5,208 bases of DNA from the NCBI GenBank assembly GCA_950097605.1, contig CATNEU010000133.1:1-5208 (forward strand). The letters run 5' to 3'. A model generated the notes under the pieces. That model did no database searches and was not told the origin of the DNA. It was given only the letters and a program-made list of their open reading frames with translations. Origin of the DNA: an uncultured Oscillospiraceae bacterium. Its GTDB lineage: Bacteria; Bacillota; Clostridia; Oscillospirales; Ruminococcaceae. Position numbers and translations under genes: made by a program. Below are positions 1 through 4,359 of the stretch, in pieces (the stretch's first letter is position 1; each line of letters opens with the position of its first letter).

Positions 1-138
1 TTTCATCATATCGTCCACCTGCTTGATGCCCAATTCTTTGGCACAGGTCAGGCAATATCCCTCGTTGACGGATTTATCCCCTTCCATGTGCGCCATGAAC
101 ACCACGGCGATTCGTTTTTTACATCTGCTGCAAATCAT
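1..138 (-). CDS. Clp/AAA+ ATPase with N-terminal zinc finger, 5' fragment
   Basis: Only the first 46 codons are present; the gene runs off the left edge of the window. The peptide begins MICSRCKKR and carries two CxxC pairs, Cys3/Cys6 and Cys29/Cys32, spaced like a small zinc ribbon. The stretch between them (AVVFMAHMEGDKS, then NEGYCLTCAKELGI) resembles the N-terminal zinc finger of ClpE/ClpB-like AAA+ unfoldases that I know from Clostridia. Such proteins unfold damaged or tagged substrates in the cytoplasm, alone or with ClpP. The ATG at 136-138 is supported by an AAGGAG Shine-Dalgarno (145-150) six bases upstream. The ATPase domains lie outside the window, so the assignment rests on the zinc-finger segment alone. 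A stand-alone zinc-ribbon protein or another AAA+ protein remains possible. I saw no clear CtsR or CIRCE operator upstream. Confidence 0.6.
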   Translation of the reverse strand, partial: MICSRCKKRIAVVFMAHMEGDKSVNEGYCLTCAKELGIKQVDDMMK

Positions 139-165
139 AGCTTTCTCCTTCAGCGGCCACGCCCT

Positions 166-217
166 GCCTGGACCAGGCGGCGCCTGCCGACCATGAATTT
201 CTCCGGCGCTGCGCCGG
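166..217 (-). other. Two GC-rich hairpins in the leader of the clp-like gene
   Basis: Two perfect inverted repeats lie between the likely promoter and the ribosome site of the clp-like gene. One is GCCTGG-A-CCAGGC (166-178). The other is CCGGCGC-T-GCGCCGG (203-217), which would fold with a loop of at least three bases. Neither is followed by a T-run on the minus strand, so they are not typical intrinsic terminators. They may stabilise or control the leader transcript, but that is inference. Confidence 0.4.
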
Positions 218-264
218 CACTCTATCGGCCCTGTCTATTTAGGAAACAGGCACGAATGAACGGA

Positions 265-294
265 TCTATATTGAGTTTTTGAATTTCCTATCAA
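265..294 (-). promoter_or_regulatory. Candidate sigma-A promoter for the clp-like gene
   Basis: On the minus strand a TTGATA (289-294) lies 18 bases before TATAGA (265-270), matching the -35 and -10 consensus at 4/6 and 4/6. It sits about 130 bases upstream of the clp-like start, inside the AT-rich part of the gap after the phosphatidyltransferase gene. Alternative -10 registers in the same AATATAGA stretch are equally plausible. Confidence 0.35.
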
Positions 295-356
295 GTCCAT
301 ACACAAGTTGTACTCTCGATAGATGAAAAGAATACAACTGATTTTAAACTAAAATG

Positions 357-899
357 TTAATTTTGTTTGAAAGCCTGCAAATACACTGGGATGTACATGC
401 AAAACGCAAAGACCATGAACGCCGCTGCAACCAGCACGAGCAGCAGGCTCGCCTGGGCGCCGATGGACGGGAACGTGACGATGCAGAACATCACAGCGTA
501 AAACACGCCGGTTGCAAGCTTTCCAAACCACATGGAGCCCCGGATGGTCTTGTGGTGCCGGAGCAGCCTGGCGCCCGCAACCAGCATGATGCACTCCTTG
601 ACCACAAAGACCGCCAGCAAAAACGCAAGCTGCGGCAGCTTTATGGCAACGGCTATGCAAACCGCCGCCTGGGTGAGTTTGTCCGCAAGCGGGTCGAGGA
701 TTTTTCCAAGCTGCGAGACCAGCCCAAACCTGCGGGCAATCAGCCCATCCGCGACGTCTGTGAGGCCGGATAGTACCAGTATGCCCGATGCGGCGTAAAA
801 AACAGGCTGAGTCTTGGCGGTCAGATAACAATATAAAAACGCGGGAATCAGAAGAATGCGGAAGAGCGAAAGCAAATTGGGAAGATTTCGTTTGATCAT
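357..899 (-). CDS. CDP-alcohol phosphatidyltransferase (PgsA-like)
   Basis: A 180-residue integral membrane enzyme carrying the complete class-I CDP-alcohol phosphotransferase signature, D-x2-DG-x2-AR-x8-G-x3-D-x3-D. The residues are Asp48, Asp51, Gly52, Ala55, Arg56, Gly65, Asp69 and Asp73; the four aspartates are the metal and catalytic residues of the family. The N-terminus (NLPNLLSLFRILLIP) and about six hydrophobic segments are typical. The family moves a phosphatidyl group from CDP-diacylglycerol to an alcohol in the cytoplasmic membrane. Size and N-terminus favour PgsA (phosphatidylglycerophosphate synthase), but the second half is less diagnostic and another acceptor alcohol cannot be excluded. 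The ATG at 897-899 follows AGGA at a good distance. The gene starts 87 bases after the cvpA-like stop with no convincing terminator between, so co-transcription is likely. Confidence 0.9.
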   Translation of the reverse strand: MIKRNLPNLLSLFRILLIPAFLYCYLTAKTQPVFYAASGILVLSGLTDVADGLIARRFGLVSQLGKILDPLADKLTQAAVCIAVAIKLPQLAFLLAVFVVKECIMLVAGARLLRHHKTIRGSMWFGKLATGVFYAVMFCIVTFPSIGAQASLLLVLVAAAFMVFAFCMYIPVYLQAFKQN

Positions 900-986
900 G
901 TATGGTTTCCTGCCTTTTTGTGTACAGATAGAATCCAGTGTGGATACGGCGGACGCACCACCGGGCGCATCGGTGAATCTATACCG

Positions 987-1721
987 CTATTGTAGCATTT
1001 TGAGATTAACAAACGGGTTAAAATTATAAAATATTTTGAAAATAAATGTGTTCTGGATCACTTCTTCATTCACAAACGGAATTTGGTTATTCGTCAACAG
1101 CACCGCGAGCCCGAGCAGAACGGCCAGCAGATACACCACCAATATCCCCTGAAAAAAGCCAAGCGCGCCGCCCAGCAGCGAGTTGACGCCGCCCAGCAAA
1201 GGAACCTTGCTGATAAACCCGCAGAGCCTTGCAATGTTGCGCACCAGCGCGAGGCACAGCCCAAACAAAACGAAAAACAACACAATGCGCAGCAGGCTGA
1301 TCACCACAGGCGCACACAGATAGTCGGCAACCGCAGGTCCAATGTTCTGCACGGAAGTTTGCAGCGAATTGTCGATCTGCTGCACCGCGCCGGGATTGGC
1401 GTCCAGCCCAAACCGCACAACGTTTCCAATGATACCGGGCAGCGAGTCCGCAAATTGGCTGACGGCGCTCACCGCGTCGGTCACGCCGACCGAAGGCAGT
1501 ATGTTTTTGTCAATATACGAGATCAGCCAGGGTCGTGCAAACTCGTGAAACACCCATCTTGCGCCGAGCTGGGACAGCGTGGACGCGATAAAGCCCGAAA
1601 TCAGATAACCCAGAAAGGACAAAACCGTGCGGACAAAGCCGCGGTTTGCAAAGTGCGCGATTGCCCAAATCACAACTGACACCAAAATGACATCGTATAA
1701 AATCGGAACAAACCTGTCCAG
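987..1721 (-). CDS. CvpA family membrane protein, probable CTG start
   Basis: From the start chosen here it is a 244-residue protein with about four membrane segments (residues near 5-24, 30-52, 138-161 and 186-210). A polar, presumably external region rich in Asp, Gln and Ser lies between the second and third. The segment VNSLLGGALGFFQGIL before the last helix is typical of CvpA/colicin V production proteins, whose exact role is unsettled but linked to envelope function. The open frame extends upstream to 1889, but that extension crosses the promoter at 1771-1800 and lacks a ribosome site. A perfect AAGGAGG (1730-1736) stands eight bases before an in-frame CTG (1719-1721), and the first hydrophobic helix begins just after. 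No ATG, GTG or TTG lies at a usable distance; the in-frame GTG at 1728-1730 overlaps the Shine-Dalgarno. Family call good, start less certain. Confidence 0.82.
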   Translation of the reverse strand: MDRFVPILYDVILVSVVIWAIAHFANRGFVRTVLSFLGYLISGFIASTLSQLGARWVFHEFARPWLISYIDKNILPSVGVTDAVSAVSQFADSLPGIIGNVVRFGLDANPGAVQQIDNSLQTSVQNIGPAVADYLCAPVVISLLRIVLFFVLFGLCLALVRNIARLCGFISKVPLLGGVNSLLGGALGFFQGILVVYLLAVLLGLAVLLTNNQIPFVNEEVIQNTFIFKIFYNFNPFVNLKMLQ

Positions 1722-1729
1722 CCCGGCCA

Positions 1730-1736
1730 CCTCCTT
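1730..1736 (-). promoter_or_regulatory. Shine-Dalgarno that sets the cvpA-like start
   Basis: The minus strand reads AAGGAGG here, near-perfect complementarity to the 16S 3' end. The only codon that fits by frame and spacing is CTG at 1719-1721, eight bases downstream. The same GGAGGTGGCC context and eight-base spacing recur before the TTG start of the deacetylase gene. Confidence 0.75.
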
Positions 1737-1770
1737 TTTGCACACCGCTGAATTTAGGTTGTTTGGTTCT

Positions 1771-1800
1771 ACTATAGCATATTTCACAGGTATTAGGCAA
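1771..1800 (-). promoter_or_regulatory. Extended -10 sigma-A promoter of the cvpA-like gene
   Basis: On the minus strand TTGCCT (1795-1800) is followed after 18 bases by TATAGT (1771-1776), which is preceded by TGC and so forms an extended -10 (TGnTATAGT). Transcription would begin near 1764, leaving a leader of about 43 bases before the CTG at 1721. This placement argues against any start codon upstream of about 1764. Confidence 0.65.
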
Positions 1801-1864
1801 TAACCGAGGGTCAATATTTGGACAACCGCGACAACGGGCCGGTGAAAGTGCACAACCCTGTTGC

Positions 1865-1901
1865 AAAAGCGCCGCTGTGAGGAATGCACAGCGGCGCTTT
1901 T
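1865..1901. terminator. Strong bidirectional intrinsic terminator
   Basis: A perfect 15-bp stem, AAAAGCGCCGCTGTG (1865-1879) paired with 1887-1901, encloses a 7-nt loop (AGGAATG). The GC-rich core is flanked by four A on one side and four T on the other, so it can act on either strand. It lies upstream of the cvpA-like promoter and so cannot end that gene. It probably insulates it from minus-strand transcripts coming through the repeats, or ends an unseen plus-strand transcript. Confidence 0.75.
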
Positions 1902-1932
1902 ATGGTTCTCTGTTTATAATTCTGTCTTCTGG

Positions 1933-2230
1933 TCTGTCGCCCGGGCTGCGACGGAGATGTTTTTTTAGAAATTTCTTATAGCTCTTTGATGCATCTATCC
2001 TTTAGTTTGTCGCTCAGGCCGCGACGGGCTTTGTTCTTTTTTGCTTTGTCCTTCTTAACCTTTTGATGCATCTATCCTTTATTTTGTCGCTCGGGTCGCG
2101 ACGGGCTTTGTTCTTTTTGCTTTGTCCTTCTTAACCTTTTGATGCATCTATCTTTTAGTTTGTCGCTCGGGTCGCGACGGGCTTTGTTCTTTTTTGCTTT
2201 GTTTTTCTTAACCTTTTAATTCCTCTATCT
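1933..2230 (+). repeat. Tandem ~77-bp repeats, each with a conserved hairpin and T-rich tail
   Basis: Four units with a step of 73, 77 and 76 bases have hairpin cores at 1936, 2009, 2086 and 2162; a fifth core at 2239 begins the larger inverted element. Each core is GTCGC-N7-GCGAC with an invariant stem and variable loop (CCGGGCT, TCAGGCC, TCGGGTC, TCGGGTC). Read as plus-strand RNA, the stem extends outward through G-U pairs to about ten pairs in units 2 and 4 (AGTTTGTCGC with GCGACGGGCT). A T-rich tail follows, so each unit looks like a weak intrinsic terminator. The rest of the unit (GCTTTGTCCTTCTTAACC, then a GATGCATC palindrome in units 1-3) is also shared. There are no unique spacers and no coding sequence. 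No gene is seen from 1902 to 2846. Confidence 0.85.
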
Positions 2231-2260
2231 TTTAGTTTGTCGCTCAGGCCGCGACGGGCC

Positions 2261-2290
2261 CATCCTTTTTGGCGCAGCCCAAAAAGGATG
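2261..2290. repeat. Sub-terminal hairpin, left arm
   Basis: CATCCTTTTTGG (2261-2272) pairs perfectly with 2279-2290 over 12 bp around the loop CGCAGC. It lies just inside the outer GTCGC hairpin of the left arm. The right arm has a hairpin at the same place with a different inner stem and loop. Confidence 0.8.
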
Positions 2291-2677
2291 CAAAAAGGCT
2301 GGCCAAGGGGGCTAACGGGCCCCTCCAATGGACGGTACGCCGTACACAGCGCGGCAAAGGGCGGCGGCGCGACGGTCGCGGGATGGTTGGATGTAGGTCG
2401 GGAGCCCTGCCCCCTTCGCGATCCCCGTTCCAGGAGGGAAGTTAAGCCGATAGAAAAAGGTTTGCTGTAAAAGAGGGGAACAATATGAAATAGCCCCTCC
2501 CTTGCAGAGAACCTCTTAATAGCGTCCCCACTCGGGTACGGCTGGGGATTGTTAAGGGGGCAGGCCCGCGACTCTGTGCCGCACCTCCTGCGGGCGCTGT
2601 TCTCCCGCGTAGCAGGCGTTCTTTGCGGCGTACAGTCAAATGGAGCGGAGCCGTTAGCCCCTTTGACTGAGTTTTTG

Positions 2678-2704
2678 CATCCTTTTTTCTCACAAAAAAG
2701 GATG
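2678..2704. repeat. Sub-terminal hairpin, right arm
   Basis: CATCCTTTTTT (2678-2688) pairs perfectly with 2694-2704 over 11 bp around a 5-nt loop (CTCAC on the plus strand). It is the counterpart of the hairpin at 2261-2290: the outer CATCC/GGATG is kept, while the inner pairs and loop differ without breaking the stem. On the minus strand the outer hairpin (GTCGC-N7-GCGAC, 2710-2726) precedes it. Confidence 0.8.
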
Positions 2705-2782
2705 GGCCCGTCGCGGCCCGAGCGACAGACTAAAAAATAAATAAATCTATACGCTATAAAACCAGAAAAAAGTGTCCGATTA

Positions 2783-2812
2783 AAATTTTACTATCGTTCG
2801 ATAGTAAAATTT
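2783..2812. promoter_or_regulatory. Perfect palindrome, likely operator of the small plus-strand gene
   Basis: AAATTTTACTATCG (2783-2796) and its exact reverse complement (2799-2812) are separated by TT. The 14-bp perfect arms with a short core (CTATCG/CGATAG) look like a binding site for a dimeric repressor. The right end touches the proposed -35 box of the next promoter. There is no T-run and low GC, so a terminator is unlikely. I cannot assign the motif to a regulator family, and no regulator gene is in the window. Confidence 0.6.
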
Positions 2813-2839
2813 ATACAATGCAAAAAACCAATGTATAAT
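2812..2839 (+). promoter_or_regulatory. Sigma-A promoter of the small plus-strand gene
   Basis: A perfect -10 TATAAT (2834-2839) is preceded 16 bases upstream by TATACA (2812-2817, 4/6 to TTGACA); TTATAC one base earlier gives a 17-base spacer. The start of transcription would be near 2845, about 40 bases before the ATG. TATACA and TGTATA (2832-2837) also form a 6-bp inverted repeat across the promoter. Confidence 0.7.
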
Positions 2840-2843
2840 GGCA

Positions 2844-2858
2844 TCGGACGCAGTCCGA
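2844..2858 (+). other. Hairpin at the 5' end of the small gene's transcript
   Basis: TCGGAC (2844-2849) and GTCCGA (2853-2858) form a perfect 6-bp stem around GCA, at or just after the expected transcription start. Such a 5'-terminal stem could protect the mRNA or be part of the operator; its effect is unknown. Confidence 0.4.
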
Positions 2859-2886
2859 AAATACTTTAAAATAGGGAAGTGAGAAC

Positions 2887-3150
2887 ATGCCAAAATACCA
2901 AATCAACAGACAAGTCCCCTGGGCGGAAATCCTGCGTATCCAGCGCTGGCATTTGGAATTGCGCATCCGCTGTCTGCGCGACGGATGCAGCAGCCTTGCA
3001 ACGCTCCAGCCCGGCATGCTGCGGCATAACCGGCAGCGCCTGCAAACCAGCTACGACGCCTATCTTGCGCTGCGCGCCTTTTTGGGCTATACGGCAAAGA
3101 CGGTTGTGTGCGAAAAAGCGGAGGCTCTTTTGAAGCAAAGCCAACCATGA
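2887..3150 (+). CDS. Small protein of unknown function (87 aa)
   Basis: I do not recognise this protein. It begins MPKYQINRQVPWAEIL and has a basic, probably helical body (many Arg, Leu and Gln), three cysteines (29, 34 and 75) and no clear signal peptide or membrane helix. Cys29 and Cys34 are four residues apart, but no second pair suggests a zinc site. Reality as a gene is supported by context: a good promoter (2812-2839), an AGGGA ribosome site (2873-2877) nine bases before the ATG, and a terminator right after the TGA. It is the only plus-strand gene here and converges on the deacetylase gene. A GTG-start reading in another frame (2879-3133) overlaps it but has no suitable ribosome site. 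A small DNA- or RNA-binding protein is possible from its charge, but that is a guess. Confidence 0.6.
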   Translation: MPKYQINRQVPWAEILRIQRWHLELRIRCLRDGCSSLATLQPGMLRHNRQRLQTSYDAYLALRAFLGYTAKTVVCEKAEALLKQSQP

Positions 3151-3153
3151 GCG

Positions 3154-3182
3154 AAGGCGGCCTGTAAGGGCCGCCTTGTTTT
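3154..3182 (+). terminator. Intrinsic terminator of the small plus-strand gene
   Basis: AAGGCGGCC (3154-3162) pairs perfectly with 3169-3177 around TGTAAG and is followed by GTTTT. It begins three bases after the stop codon of the 87-codon gene. The opposite strand has no T-run after the stem, so it works mainly on plus-strand transcripts. Confidence 0.8.
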
Positions 3183-3197
3183 ATAATTCTTATGCAG

Positions 3198-3240
3198 GAA
3201 CAGGGGCGGACGCATGATGCGTCCGCCCCTGTTCTTTATA
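3198..3240. terminator. Second, very stable hairpin between convergent genes
   Basis: A perfect 17-bp stem (3198-3214 with 3218-3234) closes on TGA. On the plus strand it is followed by TTTATA. It lies between the small gene's own terminator and the stop of the deacetylase gene coming the other way. It can serve as a back-up for the plus strand and as the 3' end of the deacetylase transcript, although the T-run on the minus strand is poor. Confidence 0.65.
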
Positions 3241-3267
3241 TAGTACAAAGGAGGAAGATACCAAACC

Positions 3268-4194
3268 CTAGGCCGCCGGTCCCAGCGCGTTTTTGCCGGT
3301 ATACTGGCTTTTCTTGAGCACGTATTTAAAAAAGTCCTCGGTGCTGCGGTCGTGCGGCCGGTTGTAACGGTTGAGCCGGTAGAGCTGGTCCGGCTGGCCG
3401 GACTCGATGTAGTTGAGCTTTTCCTGGCAGGAAAGCGTCACCTTAAAGCCCATCTCCTTCACAATCTCGTCCGCCTGGGAGCAGAGATAGCCAAACGGAA
3501 AGGTGAAGGTGGTGGGTGGCTCTCCCAGAATTTCATGCAGTTTATCCTGCAGCTTGCCAACATCTTCTTTAAACATGGCCTTGTATTCATCGTCGCTCTC
3601 GCCGGCCTTGATGCGGCAGCCCTTGCGCCCCTTGTCGTTGGTGTGCATATTGTAGGTGTGGTTTTCGATTTCCACAAGACCCGAATCGCTCATCTCCTTC
3701 ACTTCGTCCCAGGTCACATGCGCGTAGTTGATCCCGGCGTCGTCGGTTTCGGAGAACTTCTGGGAGTGTATGCCGATGATCGACAGCACTGCCTTCATGT
3801 TGTACTTTTGCAGCAGCGGGTAGGCAAAACGGTAAAAGCTGAGGTACCCGTCGTCAAACGTGATCATGATGGGCTTTTCGGGCAGGTTTCCGGTTCCCTC
3901 GGAATAGGCAATCAGCTCGTTGATGGAAATGGTGGTATAGCCGTTTTGCTGAATGAACTGCAGGTCTTTTTCAAACTCGCCGGGCGTGATCGTGAATTTG
4001 CCGAGCAGCTTGCTTTTTTCGAGGATGTGGTGATACATGAGAATCGGCAGCTCCACGCCCTGTTCGGATGCATTTGTCAGCACCGCACCGCGGCTGTTTG
4101 TATAGGCAAAACCCACAAAATGCAGCGCGACACCCGCAACAATTGCAACAGCCAGAAAGATACCGGCCAGCTTATAGTTGATCTTGATTACCAA
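3268..4194 (-). CDS. Membrane-anchored polysaccharide deacetylase (CE4/NodB, PgaB/IcaB-like)
   Basis: A 308-residue protein from the TTG chosen here. One membrane helix (residues about 8-30) leads to an extracellular NodB domain. LMYHHI stands at about 52-57. TFDDG at 112-116 supplies the catalytic and metal-binding aspartates (Asp114, Asp115). NHTYNMH gives His179 and His184, completing the metal site. TFPFG at 231-235 is motif 3, and RLNRYNR near 273 is also typical. The H-x4-H spacing matches PgaB-type exopolysaccharide deacetylases rather than the H-x3-H of most CE4 enzymes. The likely reaction is metal-dependent removal of N-acetyl groups from a cell-surface aminosugar polymer. The substrate cannot be read from sequence. 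The frame opens at 4341, but the TTG (4192-4194) has GGAGG eight bases upstream and places the helix at the N-terminus; an ATG at 4309-4311 would add 39 polar residues. No clear promoter; it may be read from the permease gene 165 bases upstream. Confidence 0.88.
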   Translation of the reverse strand: MVIKINYKLAGIFLAVAIVAGVALHFVGFAYTNSRGAVLTNASEQGVELPILMYHHILEKSKLLGKFTITPGEFEKDLQFIQQNGYTTISINELIAYSEGTGNLPEKPIMITFDDGYLSFYRFAYPLLQKYNMKAVLSIIGIHSQKFSETDDAGINYAHVTWDEVKEMSDSGLVEIENHTYNMHTNDKGRKGCRIKAGESDDEYKAMFKEDVGKLQDKLHEILGEPPTTFTFPFGYLCSQADEIVKEMGFKVTLSCQEKLNYIESGQPDQLYRLNRYNRPHDRSTEDFFKYVLKKSQYTGKNALGPAA

Positions 4195-4202
4195 GTCGGC
4201 CA

Positions 4203-4207
4203 CCTCC
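4203..4207 (-). promoter_or_regulatory. Shine-Dalgarno that sets the deacetylase TTG start
   Basis: The minus strand reads GGAGG, then TGGCCGAC, then TTG (4192-4194). The eight-base spacing is ideal, and the first downstream residues lead straight into the membrane helix. This favours TTG over the ATG codons farther upstream, which lack a comparable site. Confidence 0.65.
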
Positions 4208-4259
4208 GCATAAAATCGGGCCGTGTCCGCTCTGCCGGATGTGCTTTGTGCTGCCGGTT

Positions 4260-4279
4260 CGCCGGGCGTTTGCCCGGCG
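4260..4279 (-). other. GC-rich hairpin between permease and deacetylase genes
   Basis: CGCCGGGC (4260-4267) and GCCCGGCG (4272-4279) form a perfect 8-bp stem with a 4-base loop. On the minus strand it lies 65 bases upstream of the deacetylase TTG and is not followed by a T-run. It may act as a partial terminator or mRNA-processing site between the two genes. Two copies of CCGGCAG follow it on the minus strand. Confidence 0.4.
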
Positions 4280-4359
4280 CATATGGTTGCAGGGCACAGG
4301 TCCATTTTCATATCTATGCCCCGACGCCGGAGGTTATGCAACCATTTGCAGAGTCGGTC

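Larger units (their letters stand above)
2230..2736. repeat. Long imperfect inverted-repeat element, non-coding, unrecognised
   Basis: Two arms, about 2230-2426 and 2544-2736, are diverged inverted copies around a 117-nt centre. Matching blocks keep the same order in both: the outer 39 bases (2232-2270) match the other end at 37 positions. Then come GGATGCAAAAA, GGGGCTAACGG, GTACGCC, and CCTGCCCCCTT (2406-2416, facing 2554-2564) with ATCCCC. The outermost piece is the same hairpin as in the tandem units to the left. TA dinucleotides flank both ends (2233-2234, 2731-2732), as in TA-targeting MITEs, but the similarity continues past them, so the exact edge is unclear. Short ORFs inside have no ribosome sites or family features. 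It could be a MITE-like element, two structured RNA genes facing each other, or a folded regulatory locus. The homology of the arms is certain; the function is unknown. Confidence 0.8.

Noticed and set aside
88..282. 64-codon plus-strand ORF
   Set aside because: Overlaps the antisense of the clp-like start and its leader; no ribosome site or recognisable content.
341..355. AT-only inverted repeat as terminator of the phosphatidyltransferase gene
   Set aside because: ATTTTA-N3-TAAAAT has no GC pairs, too weak for an intrinsic terminator.
1083..1679. 198-codon plus-strand ORF
   Set aside because: Antisense to the CvpA-family gene; low-complexity Gln/Arg/His-rich product typical of a shadow frame.
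1933..2260. CRISPR array
   Set aside because: The whole ~77-base unit is repeated; there are no unique spacers of even length, and no cas genes are present.
2423..2449. Resemblance to 5S rRNA: CCCGTTCC followed by GGAAGTTAAGCC-like bases, with GTAGGTCG nearby
   Set aside because: The bases between the two motifs are too few for 5S, the 3' motifs (GATGGT, GTAGGTCG) lie upstream instead of downstream, and no full 5S fold can be laid out. Probably chance, or at most a scrambled remnant.
2233..2732. TA target-site duplication proving a transposon insertion
   Set aside because: TA flanks both ends, but the inverted similarity continues beyond it and the left end merges with the tandem array, so a duplication cannot be distinguished from the repeat itself.
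2237..2740. Short ORFs on both strands inside the inverted element
   Set aside because: No ribosome sites, Arg/Pro/Gly-rich nonsense-like products, and they run through the hairpins and arms without regard to them.
3247..3254. AAAGGAGG ribosome site on the plus strand
   Set aside because: No start codon follows at a usable distance and a TAG comes soon after, so no gene is supported; possibly a relic.
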